The notes: a model not told the origin generated them from the letters alone. Positions 1 through 7,895 are shown, counted from the first letter of the stretch. The stretch: DNA of 27,043 nucleotides from an uncultured Lachnospiraceae bacterium (GCA_910588405.1 CAJUPT010000051.1:1-27043); one strand, 5' to 3'. Translations and numbers: made by a program.

Positions 1-109
1 TAAAACATGATACCATAAAATAAAAGATAAATCTATTGAATTTTGGCTTGTTTTTCCATTTGAACCCCCTTTGAAGGCAAAATAAAAAAGTGTAGGGAAA
101 ATAAAATAG

Positions 110-544
110 TATCAAAATGGGCTGTTAGATAGAACTATAACGTCAGAAAAACTCGCAGATCTGAAAGGACTGTATGTGCCGCTGTATCATGCATTAGGGA
201 ATGCATATCAGGCAAGGGTAAATGTAAAAATCTATGATTTATTTCATGACCGGCAGATAACGTCATTTGCTTACACAGAAGGTTATAAGCGGATGACGGA
301 ATACACTTTTTCATCATGGCTTGTTCTATTGATATGTCTGTTTGCAGTTTCAGGTATTTTTGCAGGGGAAAAAGAAATACAGATGGATAAATTACTAAAA
401 AGTACGCAAAAAGGATATCGTGCAACGGCATACGCCAAAATAGCGGCGGCACTACTTTTTGCTGGGATGCGTCTCAAGCGGCATTGCCTGCCTGATGGCA
501 GACATAACACAGAACGCATACTGTATTTATTGGAGAATGTGTAA
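110..544 (+). pseudogene. Remnant of an ABC-2 type transporter permease
   Basis: An open frame with no start codon runs from a stop just before 110. It reads through a segment resembling the extracytoplasmic loop and following helix of ABC-2 permeases of antibiotic or multidrug exporters. A hydrophobic stretch (SSWLVLLICLFAVSGIFAG) is followed by a conserved-looking GEKE and a KxxxALLF segment. After about 458 the reading becomes basic and non-membrane, so the frame is probably shifted or spliced by deletion. The N-terminal half of a permease is absent upstream. The fragment is AT-rich compared with DNA after 1200. It is called a decayed gene rather than a small protein because it lacks a ribosome site and a natural end. 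The exact subfamily is uncertain. Confidence 0.5.
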
Positions 545-579
545 TCCTGCATTTTGGCTATATAGTAAGGCTTTGTATA

Positions 580-948
580 GAGAACCGGAATCTGATTAGC
601 CAATTTGCTGAAAACCGAATTGTTCTTTTGGCTACGCATATTGTTCCTGATGTGGAGGCTATTGCAAATGAAGTGCTGATTTTGAAAGAGGGAATGCTCA
701 TCAAACAGAATACGCCGGAAAGACTGACGGGAGACTTATATGGAAAGGTGTGGGAGCTGACATTGTCTGCGGAGCAAAAACTCCCCGATGTTGATTACTT
801 TCAAATCAGTAATATACAAAGTATCGGTGATAGACTGCGTATTCGATTATTGGCAGAAAAGAAACCGGCAGAGAATGCCGAAAGGGTTGCCGCAGGTTTG
901 GAGGATGTTTTTCTATATTATTTTGGATTGCCGGAGGTGGAAGCCTGA
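580..948 (+). pseudogene. C-terminal fragment of an ABC transporter ATP-binding protein
   Basis: The frame reads from about 580 as a piece beginning just before the switch (H-loop) histidine. It contains LLATHIVPDVE followed by IANEVLILKEG, which is typical of the end of the nucleotide-binding domain of ABC-2 type exporters. The accessory C-terminal domain that follows ends at 948. Walker A, the LSGG signature and Walker B are all missing: nothing in any frame between 1 and 580 supplies them. The first ATG in frame (628) falls in the middle of the H-loop and has no ribosome site. The piece lies downstream of a permease remnant, so a deletion has fused two parts of an exporter operon. It cannot be functional as an ATPase. 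Confidence 0.7.
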
Positions 949-1025
949 GGTAGATTTTGTGTTTCATAAAAAGCTTGTAATAACATTACAAACATACTTG
1001 ACAATCTTTCTCTGATGGTAACAGG

Positions 1026-1172
1026 GGTGCCAGAAGAAAGGGGCCTGTAATCGCAGCCGATATTGAGCTGAGAGCCGGAAGAAACAATGTCATTAACAGC
1101 CCTGAGCTTTTCGGCGAAGTCGATCCTGCATTTGACAGAAAATTGGAAAAATGCTATACTATACTCACATAA
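1026..1172 (+). other. Unidentified C-terminal coding remnant
   Basis: A start-less open frame ends at a TAA at 1170-1172 and reads VIAADIELRAGRNNVIN, then SPELFGEVDPAFDRKLEK. It has the composition of a genuine protein tail, but I do not recognise the family. No start codon or ribosome site is visible, and the upstream boundary coincides with the end of the decayed ABC transporter remnant. The promoter of the next operon is embedded in its last codons. It could also be a chance frame. Confidence 0.25.
1132..1160 (+). promoter_or_regulatory. Sigma-A promoter of the binding protein/chemoreceptor operon
   Basis: TTGACA at 1132-1137 and TATACT at 1155-1160 are separated by 17 bases. TGC just before the -10 gives an extended -10 element. 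Transcription would start near 1167, leaving a leader of about 37 bases before the ATG at 1204. The promoter overlaps the end of an older coding remnant. Confidence 0.75.
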
Positions 1173-1203
1173 AAAATTACAAAAACCAGAGAGATATGAT
1201 GCC

Positions 1204-2460
1204 ATGAAGAGAAAAAAACGAACGACTTTTTTCCTGTTTCTGTCCATATGCCTGGTTTTTTCTCTGACTGCCTGTAAAAGGAAGGAAGGACGGCCGGAGG
1301 AAACCGAAGGGACAGAACCTGTCTATGAGGAGAATGTGGAGCTGACGGTCTGGGGCGCCGAGGAGGACGAGGCGCTTCTTAAGGAGATTTTCACATCTTT
1401 TCAGTCCCATTATGCCGATCAGGCAAGTTTCCGGATTACATATTATCCCCAGAGCGAGTCAAGCTGCAAGGATGCGTTGCTTGGCGATTTGGAGGCGGGC
1501 GCGGATGTGTTTGCCTTTGCCGACGACCAGGCGGCTCCTTTGGCGGCGGCCGGGGTGCTGGAACCGGTGGAAAATGCCGACAGTATCCGCAGCGCAAATC
1601 TGCCTGCGGCCGTGGAGGCCGCTTCGGTGGGCGATACCCTCTATGCCTATCCCCTGACGGCGGATAACGGTTATTTCCTCTATTATAATAAAGCCTACTT
1701 TTCCGAGGACGATATCAAAAGCTTTGAGCGGATGCTGGAGGTTGCGGCAGAGGCCGGGAAGCTGGTGGCCATGGACTGGTCGTCGGCCTGGTATGTCTAT
1801 GCCTTTTTCGGAAATACCGGTATGGAGGTGGGGCTGAATGCGGACGGCCTTACCAATTACTGTACCTGGAACAGCGCTGAAGGCCCTATCTGCGGCACAG
1901 ATGTGGCGGAGGCCATGCTGTCGATGGCGAAAAGCCCCGGATTTTCCAACCGGACGGACACGGATTTTCTGGCGGGCGTTCAGGACGGAACCGTGATCGC
2001 CGGCGTCAGCGGCGTCTGGAACGCGGTGGCAGTGGAGGAAGCCTGGGGAGAGGATACCGGGGCAGCCCGGCTTCCTTCCTATCACTGCGCAGGGCAGCAG
2101 GTGCAGATGGCCTCCTTTTCCGGCTGCAAGCTGATCGGCGTCAATGCCTACTCGGAGCATTATACGTGGGCGGTGCGGCTGGCGGAATGGATTACCAGCG
2201 AGGAAAATCAGGCGCTCCGTTTTGCCATGCGGGGCCAGGGGCCTTCCAATATCAATGCGGCAAATTCCCCCGAAGTCCAGGATGCGCCGGCGATCCGGGC
2301 TCTTTTGGAGCAGTCGGAGTTTTCCCACCTCCAGCGGGTGGGCGGAAAGTTCTGGGAACCGGTGACGGCCTTTGCCACTGCCATGGCGGAGGGAAACCCT
2401 GACGGCGTCCCGCTGCAGGAGCAGCTGGATCAGTTGGTGGAGGGCGTTACGGCCAGATAG
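1204..2460 (+). CDS. Extracellular solute-binding lipoprotein (MalE-like, family 1)
   Basis: The product is about 418 residues. It has a basic N-terminus, a hydrophobic signal segment and a lipobox LTAC with the lipidated cysteine at residue 24, so it should be anchored on the outer face of the membrane. The mature part starts with VELTVWG and shows the ADVFAFADDQ, YAYPLTADN and FLYYNKAYF segments typical of maltose/oligosaccharide-binding proteins. The start at 1204 (MKRKKR) is preferred over the upstream ATG at 1087 because only the former gives a signal peptide and fits the promoter at 1132-1160. No sugar permease or ATPase is nearby. The gene is followed after 12 bases by a chemoreceptor, so it may present ligand to that receptor rather than, or as well as, to an importer. 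The ligand is unknown; saccharide is inferred from family. Confidence 0.88.
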   Translation: MKRKKRTTFFLFLSICLVFSLTACKRKEGRPEETEGTEPVYEENVELTVWGAEEDEALLKEIFTSFQSHYADQASFRITYYPQSESSCKDALLGDLEAGADVFAFADDQAAPLAAAGVLEPVENADSIRSANLPAAVEAASVGDTLYAYPLTADNGYFLYYNKAYFSEDDIKSFERMLEVAAEAGKLVAMDWSSAWYVYAFFGNTGMEVGLNADGLTNYCTWNSAEGPICGTDVAEAMLSMAKSPGFSNRTDTDFLAGVQDGTVIAGVSGVWNAVAVEEAWGEDTGAARLPSYHCAGQQVQMASFSGCKLIGVNAYSEHYTWAVRLAEWITSEENQALRFAMRGQGPSNINAANSPEVQDAPAIRALLEQSEFSHLQRVGGKFWEPVTAFATAMAEGNPDGVPLQEQLDQLVEGVTAR

Positions 2461-2472
2461 GAGGAATCGATT

Positions 2473-4059
2473 ATGAAAGGCAAGCTCACGTTGCAGCAGC
2501 GTCTGATTCTGCCCATCATCCTGTTGGGGCTGGTAACGCTGTTGTCTAACATCTTGGCGGTGTTCAGCATTAACAATGTCAATGGCAGCGCCCGAAGGAT
2601 TGTGGAAGAATACATGGTCAGCGAAACCCGGCTGGAGGAAATCCGCCGTTCTATTATGGAAATCCACCGTCTGGCTCTGTCCCATATTGTGGCTGCGGAC
2701 CATGCCTCCATGATTAAGCTGGTGCAGGATATCAAGACGGAGGAAGCGGCGCTGGATGAGAAGCTGGCGGAATATGAAAGTTTTGTGTCCGAACAGGACA
2801 TGGGAACATACCAGACCCTGACGGAAGAATATGAAGCATTGAAGCATGCGCTGGTGGGCCTGGTCTGTGCCAGCGCCGACAGCAAAACCCAGGAAGCCTA
2901 CGCTATGGCAAACGGAGAGGTGGCGGAAAAAGGCGGCGGGGCAGAGGCTCAGATCGACGTCCTTTCCGCTTCGGTCAGCGCCCAGGCGGAAAAGGCGAAA
3001 AACAGGCTGTCCGTGGTCTATATTACATCGCTGGTGATCAGCGCGGTTACGCTGGCAGCCGGCGTTCTTCTGGTGCTGGCGGCTTTCCGCATTATCCGGA
3101 GATATGTGATCGCGCCGATTAAGGACGCTATGGGCATGTTACAGGACAGCTCCCGGCGGATCAGCGGCGTGGTAAGCGAGGTGCGCGAAAGAACCCGAAC
3201 CTCCGGCGCCAGCGTCCAGGCGCTCTCCGCCCTGTCCGGGCAGCTGTCCGCAGCCGTGGAAGAGGTGGCCGGCAATGCCGCCGCCATCACCTCCAGCGCC
3301 TCCGGCACCCAGAACGATGCCAATGAGATGGCGGAAGAGTGTGCCGAGATCACCGGTTATTCCGTAAAAATGCGGGAGCGGGCGGAGGAGATGGAACGGT
3401 CTGCCAGAGAAAATAAGGAGATTGTCCACAGAAAGACGGAAGAGATTATGGCCGTCCTGAACGAGGCGATCGAAAAGAGCCGGAGCGTGGATCAGATCGG
3501 CATTCTGACCAAGGATATCCTCTCGATTTCCTCTTCCACGGATATGATCGCCATCAATGCTTCCATAGAGGCCACAAGAGCCGGGGAGGCCGGAAAGGGA
3601 TTTGCGGTGGTGGCCCAGGAGATCCGCCGTTTAGCCGACTCCTGTGCCGAGACGGCCAACCATATCCAGGAGGTCAGCGGCGTAGTCACCGGCGCGGTAG
3701 GGTATCTTGCCGACAGCGCCCAAGAGCTGGTGGATTATCTGGGCCAGGCGATTCTGACCCAGTTTGAGCAGTCTGTCCGGGCCGGGCAGCAGTACCATGA
3801 CGATGCCGCCTATGTGGAGAATTCCATGGATGCCTTTAACAGCAGGACAGACCGGCTCCGGAATGCGATGACGGAGATTGCCAGTTCCATCGGCAGCATT
3901 TCCGCCGCCATCGACGGCGCGGCATCGGGCATTAACGGCATGGCCGGCAGCGCTCACAGCCTGGTGGAGGATATGGCCGGCATTACTGCCCGCATGGACA
4001 CGAACCAGGAGATTGTGGGCGAGCTTAAACGGCAGATGGACGTGTTCGCAAATCTGTGA
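2473..4059 (+). CDS. Methyl-accepting chemotaxis protein
   Basis: The product is 528 residues. TM1 is at about 12-33, followed by an extracytoplasmic four-helix-bundle-type region (about 34-180) and TM2 at about 181-206. A short junction (RRYVIAPIKD) may stand for a reduced HAMP domain. A long coiled-coil signalling domain follows, with its hairpin tip near 350-375 (DMIAINASIEATRAGEAGKG, then GFAVVAQEIRRLAD). The tip is diverged from the usual QTNLLALNA (STDMIAINA here), but keeps the conserved N, E and R positions. AGGAGG lies upstream of the ATG, and the stop of the binding protein is only 12 bases away, so the two genes are co-transcribed. The product should sense an extracellular ligand and signal through CheA/CheW. 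No che genes are in the window. Confidence 0.93.
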   Translation: MKGKLTLQQRLILPIILLGLVTLLSNILAVFSINNVNGSARRIVEEYMVSETRLEEIRRSIMEIHRLALSHIVAADHASMIKLVQDIKTEEAALDEKLAEYESFVSEQDMGTYQTLTEEYEALKHALVGLVCASADSKTQEAYAMANGEVAEKGGGAEAQIDVLSASVSAQAEKAKNRLSVVYITSLVISAVTLAAGVLLVLAAFRIIRRYVIAPIKDAMGMLQDSSRRISGVVSEVRERTRTSGASVQALSALSGQLSAAVEEVAGNAAAITSSASGTQNDANEMAEECAEITGYSVKMRERAEEMERSARENKEIVHRKTEEIMAVLNEAIEKSRSVDQIGILTKDILSISSSTDMIAINASIEATRAGEAGKGFAVVAQEIRRLADSCAETANHIQEVSGVVTGAVGYLADSAQELVDYLGQAILTQFEQSVRAGQQYHDDAAYVENSMDAFNSRTDRLRNAMTEIASSIGSISAAIDGAASGINGMAGSAHSLVEDMAGITARMDTNQEIVGELKRQMDVFANL

Positions 4060-4091
4060 TATTTTCTCTCTTTTTCGGTTATCATACGGAG

Positions 4092-4120
4092 AGGACAACA
4101 GCGGAAGGATCGTGTATACT
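4092..4120 (+). promoter_or_regulatory. Possible promoter for the AraC-type regulator
   Basis: AGGACA (4092-4097) and TATACT (4115-4120) are 17 bases apart. The -35 is weak. If used, it gives a leader of about 190 bases that carries the tandem 17-bp repeats before the ATG at 4321. Confidence 0.3.
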
Positions 4121-4155
4121 GACGATGTGCTTCCGGGAGTTCCATAATAGCTGGT

Positions 4156-4252
4156 TTCGGGTGGTACTTGCTTTCGGGCAGTAGCAGTTTTCGAGCAGCG
4201 CCTGTTTTCGTATAGTACCTGCTTTCGCACAGTACTTTGCTTTCGCGGCTGA
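4156..4252 (+). repeat. Six-unit degenerate 17-bp tandem repeat
   Basis: The core TTTCG recurs at 4156, 4173, 4190, 4207, 4224 and 4242. The spacing is exactly 17 bases four times and then 18. Units follow a loose consensus TTTCG-nn-CAGTACCTGC, with AGTAC present in full in units 4 and 5 and partly in units 1 and 2. The period is not a multiple of three and no open frame crosses it with a sensible product, so it is not a protein repeat. It sits between the chemoreceptor stop and the ribosome site of the AraC-type gene. A cluster of regulator binding sites or a structured leader are the likeliest roles. Confidence 0.7.
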
Positions 4253-4320
4253 AAAGCGGGTATGAAATCAGATGCGGAGTGACTTTGGGAGTATGTCATC
4301 TGTCAGGAGGATTTTACAGG

Positions 4321-5172
4321 ATGGAATGGATTGAACGGTTGAATGAGGCGATCGGTTATATGGAGGAGCATTTGCTGGACGGGATCGATTATGAGCAGTT
4401 AGGGCGGATCGCCTGCTGTTCTTCCTATCATTTTCAGCGGATGTTCACGTATATGGCGGGCGTCCCCCTGTCTGAGTATATCCGCAGGAGAAAGATGTCT
4501 CTTGCGGCCGTGGACTTGCAGGGGAAGGATATGAAGATTATCGATGTGGCCGGAAAATATGGCTACAGCTCCCCCACTGCCTTTAACAGGGCATTTCAGT
4601 CTGTTCACGGAATCGCCCCTTCCGCCGTCAGGAACGAAGGCGTACCGGTAAAATCATTCCCGGCGATTACGTTTAAGATCACGGTCAAAGGAGTGGAAGA
4701 GATGAATTATCGGATTGAGAAAAAAGAAGCGTTCCGGATTGTGGGGGTGTCGGTGCCGCTGTATCAGGAAATTGAAAAAAATTTCACGGTCATTCCCCCG
4801 AAGTGGCAGGAAATATCCATGGACGGAACCTTGCAGCGGCTGATCGGCATGATGGATGCGCAGCCCATGGGTGTGCTGGGCGTCAGCGTCTGCAACGACC
4901 GGGAGCCCTGGCGGTATTATATCTCCGTCGCCACCTCCCAGGCAGCGGACGGCCTTGAGGAATACACCATCCCTGCGGCGACCTGGGCGGTTTTCCCGGG
5001 AGAGGGCACCAACGAGTCCATCCAGGAGCTGGAACGGCGCATCGTAACCGAATGGCTGCCTACCTCCGGATACGAGTACGGCGACGCCGCCGATGTGGAG
5101 GTCTATCTGAATCCCGACCCGCAGAACGCGAAATATGAGGTGTGGATTCCGGTGGTGAAGAAACAGGCGTAG
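4321..5172 (+). CDS. AraC-family regulator with GyrI-like effector-binding domain
   Basis: The product is 283 residues. The N-terminal 100 or so form an AraC/XylS double helix-turn-helix (LGRIACCSSYHFQRMFTYMA, then VAGKYGYSSPTAFNRAFQSV). Residues from about 125 to the end form an AraC_E_bind/GyrI-like domain (Rob/BmrR/SbmC fold) that starts RIEKKEAFRIVGVSV and ends VEVYLNPDP...YEVWIPV. Proteins of this layout sense small hydrophobic or cationic compounds. The start at 4321 is chosen because AGGAGG lies at 4305-4310 and the domain begins at once. An upstream in-frame ATG at 4237 would place the start inside the tandem repeat. Targets are unknown; autoregulation through the upstream repeats is conceivable. 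A strong terminator follows. Confidence 0.92.
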   Translation: MEWIERLNEAIGYMEEHLLDGIDYEQLGRIACCSSYHFQRMFTYMAGVPLSEYIRRRKMSLAAVDLQGKDMKIIDVAGKYGYSSPTAFNRAFQSVHGIAPSAVRNEGVPVKSFPAITFKITVKGVEEMNYRIEKKEAFRIVGVSVPLYQEIEKNFTVIPPKWQEISMDGTLQRLIGMMDAQPMGVLGVSVCNDREPWRYYISVATSQAADGLEEYTIPAATWAVFPGEGTNESIQELERRIVTEWLPTSGYEYGDAADVEVYLNPDPQNAKYEVWIPVVKKQA

Positions 5173-5234
5173 AAATTTGCTGATTCTTAGAATTGGGTAT
5201 GGTTTTTCGCGCATATCATGCGTCGGCTCAAAGA

Positions 5235-5293
5235 AAAGCCGGAAGCGGAACATCTGACAGGAGTGTTCGGCTTCCGGCTTTGATCTATTTTTT
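5235..5293 (+). terminator. Intrinsic terminator after the AraC-type gene
   Basis: A perfect 12-bp stem AAAGCCGGAAGC (5235-5246) pairs with GCTTCCGGCTTT (5270-5281). The stem is extended by GAACA/TGTTC inside and is followed by a T-rich tract at 5285-5293. It ends the transcript from 4321. Confidence 0.85.
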
Positions 5294-5711
5294 GATGGGA
5301 CTGAGAATTTGAAAATCTTTTGCCGTTAACATGATATTATGATAAAATAGCCAGGGGAGGGTAAGGGCATTGCGGTGATGACAGCGATCAGGCGGGACAG
5401 GCCGTTAGATCGCGGGGGTACCAAAAAATTCTTCCGGCTTATCTCCATGATCTGTTCTTCCATAATATAGGATGCCGCTATGCCCTGTGCAGATATCTGC
5501 TGAATAAAAACATGCTTTTTATCTCCCCGGTCTGCAGTTTTGCAGGTCATTTTATTATAGCACGGAATGCTTGAAAAAAGTGTGACAAAAATCGCGTTTT
5601 TTTTGTCACAGGTTGTGTCACTGTTTGAAGGGGGCAGCGTTTCCGCTGTCTGCGTCTTTATGTTACGCAAAGGATCTGGCGATTATTTCAGGGTTGGAAA
5701 CAGACAGATTG
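5294..5711. other. Intergenic stretch without a convincing gene
   Basis: About 420 bases lie between the AraC terminator and the DUF2200 gene. A minus-strand frame (5670-5326) has no ribosome site and no recognisable sequence. A plus-strand promoter-like pair TTGCCG/TAAAAT lies near 5321-5349. The most structured element is the perfect inverted repeat at 5581-5610, reported separately. A TATAAT-like box also occurs on the minus strand near 5554-5559 without a good -35. I see no RNA gene that I can name. Confidence 0.4.
5581..5610. promoter_or_regulatory. Perfect 10-bp inverted repeat, operator-like
   Basis: TGTGACAAAA (5581-5590) and TTTTGTCACA (5601-5610) are exact inverted copies around a 10-base centre. 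A further half-site TGTGTCAC follows at 5614-5621. On the minus strand the hairpin is followed by CTTTTTT, so it could act as a minus-strand terminator, but no minus-strand gene lies to its right. A regulator-binding site upstream of the DUF2200 gene is the alternative. Confidence 0.4.
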
Positions 5712-5728
5712 ATTAAGGAGGGCAGTTT

Positions 5729-6079
5729 ATGGATTATGAGAAAGTATATCAGATGGATTTCGCGAAAATCTATCATCTGCTGGTCGGCAAGGCAGAAAAA
5801 AAGGGACGAACGAGACAGGAAGTGGACGAGGTGATCCGGTGGCTGACCGGTTACGGTCAGGCAGAGCTGGAAGAAATGCTGGCAAAGCAGCTCACATACG
5901 GAGACTTTTTCCGGAATGCGCCCAATCCGAATGAAAACCGAAAGCTGATTAAAGGCGTGGTCTGCGGTGTGAGAGTGGAGGCGATTGAGGAGCCGTTGAT
6001 GCGGGAGATCCGTTATCTGGACAAGCTGGTGGACGAACTGGCAAAGGGAAAGGCAATGGAGAAAATATTGCGGAAATAA
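5729..6079 (+). CDS. DUF2200 family protein
   Basis: The product is 116 residues, acidic-basic mixed, with no signal peptide or membrane segment, so it should be cytoplasmic. The start MDYEKVYQMDFAKIYHLLVG, the central VIRWLTGY and TYGDFFRNAPNPNENR segments, and the IRYLDKLVDELAKGK C-terminus match the DUF2200 family over its whole length. The biochemical role of the family is not known. The ribosome site AAGGAGG lies directly upstream and supports the ATG at 5729. The gene appears monocistronic: it is preceded by a gene-poor stretch and followed by hairpins and a convergent gene. Confidence 0.88.
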   Translation: MDYEKVYQMDFAKIYHLLVGKAEKKGRTRQEVDEVIRWLTGYGQAELEEMLAKQLTYGDFFRNAPNPNENRKLIKGVVCGVRVEAIEEPLMREIRYLDKLVDELAKGKAMEKILRK

Positions 6080-6082
6080 GGG

Positions 6083-6186
6083 CAGATGTCTGTTGGGCGT
6101 GAGCAATGAGCCAGGTGGGAGCGCTTGCGCTCACATCTGACGAATGCCGCATTCATCGAGCAGGGAAATTCTTCCTCCTGCTCGAT
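6083..6186. terminator. Two hairpins between convergent genes
   Basis: The first is nested: CAGATGT (6083-6089) pairs with ACATCTG (6133-6139), with an inner GAGCGC-TT-GCGCTC stem at 6119-6132. The second is a perfect 10-bp stem ATCGAGCAGG (6155-6164) with CCTGCTCGAT (6177-6186). Neither has a clear T-tract, so a shared bidirectional terminator is likely but not canonical. Confidence 0.45.
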
Positions 6187-6198
6187 TGCGTCATACTG

Positions 6199-7800
6199 TC
6201 AGGAGAATAATTCAGCGCTGGCTTTTTCAATCATGCAGCTGTGCTCTTTCTTTACAGCGTCATAATTGATCCCCACCAGCACAATCTCGCCGTAATAATC
6301 TTCTAATACCGCCGGATAATTCCTCTCTTTAATCTGCCGGATGGCGCTCTCGGACGTTTTGTTCCATTTTAATTCGACCACCAGCGCCGGAAGCGCCGAT
6401 CTGCGTTTCGGCAAATATATTACATCTGCAATCCCTCTCCCGGACGGAAGCTCCTCGACCTTCAGATACTGGTCGAGCGCAGCGATGTACGCAAATTTGA
6501 TCACATACCGCAGCGCCTGTTCATCATTATAAAAAGTCGGCGCGTACTGCGTTTCGCGTACTGCCTGGATCGCCTTTGCTACCGCCTTGGCATTGCCTGC
6601 GATGGTGTCCTTCAAAAGCTTTTCGGAACGGTTAAGCAGATCCATCCATTTTCTGTTTGCTCCCGTTCCTGCGAGAATCTGTTCAAATTCTGCCTGTACT
6701 TCTTCATTCGGGACATGGGCTGTCCCGTCTTCTTCATTCCAGGTAAGGTATCCCAGATGGATCAGGAGTGTCAGCACGTCGTCTCGGCTTTTGAATGTCT
6801 CAAAGTCATTTGCAAATCTGTCAGTCCTTACCTCGATCTCCTCGTTGGATATCAGCCTTGCGATAGTCTCCTGTAACCCTTCGAAATCCATATTGATATA
6901 GGTCATCAGCGATTCCGCCGCCGAAGTCTTCTGCCAGTAGGAGCGGCATTTCTGTTCCTGCATGGCGTACATTACGGAGTAGGGGTTATAGATGGAACCG
7001 CATCCGGGGAAATCGTATCCGTCATACCACTGCCGGATTTCATTAAAATCCATCCCGTATTTTCCGCATAAGGATCGAACCTCATTTTCCGTAAATCCTG
7101 TGAATTCCACAAACCTGCCGGGATTCAGAATCGTATATTCCCGGAAATCTGAAATAGCCGACTGAGAGCCGTCTTTCTTGATTGGAAGGATTCCGGTCAT
7201 ATAAGCTGCCGCCACTGCCCGCGGCGTGAAATTGCTGTTCTTGAACCATCCCCGAAGCAGGTTGAAATACGCCGACTGAATCTCCACATCCCCCTTCGCT
7301 TCGCGGATCAAAGCGTCCCATTCGTCGATAATAAATACAAATTCCCTGCCCGTTTCATCCGCGCAGCGGATCATATCCTCCATGAGGTTTTCTCCAAAAG
7401 TCAGCTGGGGATATAATTCTTTCAGCTCCTTATGGACTGCATTTACGATATTCTCGGGCACATCCGCCATCGATTTCCGCTGTCTTTTTGCCTCGGAGAT
7501 AAATCCGGTAATGTCAAGGCTGATCACATGGTACTGATTCATATGCTTCAGATACCCTTCTGTTTTCGCGATCTCTTTGTCATCAAAGAGTCCGTGCGAA
7601 TCGCAGGAAAGGTCATAGTAGGCACACAGCATCTTGGCCGCATAGGACTTTCCGAAACGTCTTGGCCTGCTGATGCAGGTCAGTTTTCGCATTGTATTTA
7701 CGGTTATGCTGACTAATGCGATCAATCCGGTCTTATCCACATATTCCGACTGCAGAATTTCCCGAAACCCTTTGTTTCCCGGATTCAGATAGGTTCCCAT
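6199..7800 (-). CDS. AAA-ATPase-like protein with C-terminal PD-(D/E)XK nuclease-fold domain
   Basis: The product is 533 residues. The N-terminal AAA-ATPase_like domain shows the characteristic shortened P-loop RPRRFGKS (residues 45-52) and a Walker B FVFIIDEWDAL with acidic residues at 159-160. The C-terminal PDDEXK_9 domain shows D459 (IADVIYL) and E476-L-K478 (VVELKWN). The family is abundant and variable in gut Bacteroidota and Clostridia. Its function is not established; NTP-dependent nucleic-acid processing is inferred from the folds. The minus-strand start at 7800 has GGAGGTGAT just upstream and a promoter at 7833-7861. It is a single gene, convergent with DUF2200, with no restriction or toxin partner beside it. 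Both active-site motifs appear intact. Confidence 0.9.
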   Translation of the reverse strand: MGTYLNPGNKGFREILQSEYVDKTGLIALVSITVNTMRKLTCISRPRRFGKSYAAKMLCAYYDLSCDSHGLFDDKEIAKTEGYLKHMNQYHVISLDITGFISEAKRQRKSMADVPENIVNAVHKELKELYPQLTFGENLMEDMIRCADETGREFVFIIDEWDALIREAKGDVEIQSAYFNLLRGWFKNSNFTPRAVAAAYMTGILPIKKDGSQSAISDFREYTILNPGRFVEFTGFTENEVRSLCGKYGMDFNEIRQWYDGYDFPGCGSIYNPYSVMYAMQEQKCRSYWQKTSAAESLMTYINMDFEGLQETIARLISNEEIEVRTDRFANDFETFKSRDDVLTLLIHLGYLTWNEEDGTAHVPNEEVQAEFEQILAGTGANRKWMDLLNRSEKLLKDTIAGNAKAVAKAIQAVRETQYAPTFYNDEQALRYVIKFAYIAALDQYLKVEELPSGRGIADVIYLPKRRSALPALVVELKWNKTSESAIRQIKERNYPAVLEDYYGEIVLVGINYDAVKKEHSCMIEKASAELFS

Positions 7801-7832
7801 CGAATCACCTCCATATCGACGCCATTTTCTTA

Positions 7833-7861
7833 AGTTTACGCCCGAATCGGTAATCAGTCAA
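7833..7861 (-). promoter_or_regulatory. Promoter of the AAA-ATPase/PDDEXK gene
   Basis: On the minus strand TTGACT (7861-7856) and TAAACT (7838-7833) are separated by 17 bases, about 33 bases before the start codon. Confidence 0.6.
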
Positions 7862-7895
7862 TGGAAATTCGAAGGTTCTCCGGCAAAAGGTTTAA

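Noticed and set aside
1459..2847. Long minus-strand frame opposite the binding protein and chemoreceptor genes
   Set aside because: It is a shadow of two well-supported plus-strand genes; the product is rich in H, R and Q without motifs and has no ribosome site.
4156..4252. CRISPR-like array
   Set aside because: The period is 17-18 bases with no constant repeat and variable spacer, far too short for CRISPR.
3631..4299. Minus-strand frame of 222 residues covering the 17-bp repeats
   Set aside because: Mostly antisense to the chemoreceptor signalling domain; the repeat part gives no recognisable protein.
4654..5253. Minus-strand frame opposite the AraC-type gene, 199 residues
   Set aside because: Antisense shadow of the GyrI-like domain.
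5326..5670. Minus-strand frame of 114 residues in the AraC-DUF2200 gap
   Set aside because: No ribosome site, no family resemblance, and the promoter-like box inside it argues against a gene from 5670.
6199..7800. Defence or restriction system around the AAA/PDDEXK protein
   Set aside because: It stands alone between DUF2200 and the AOR group; no methyltransferase, toxin or CRISPR partner, and the family has no established defence role.
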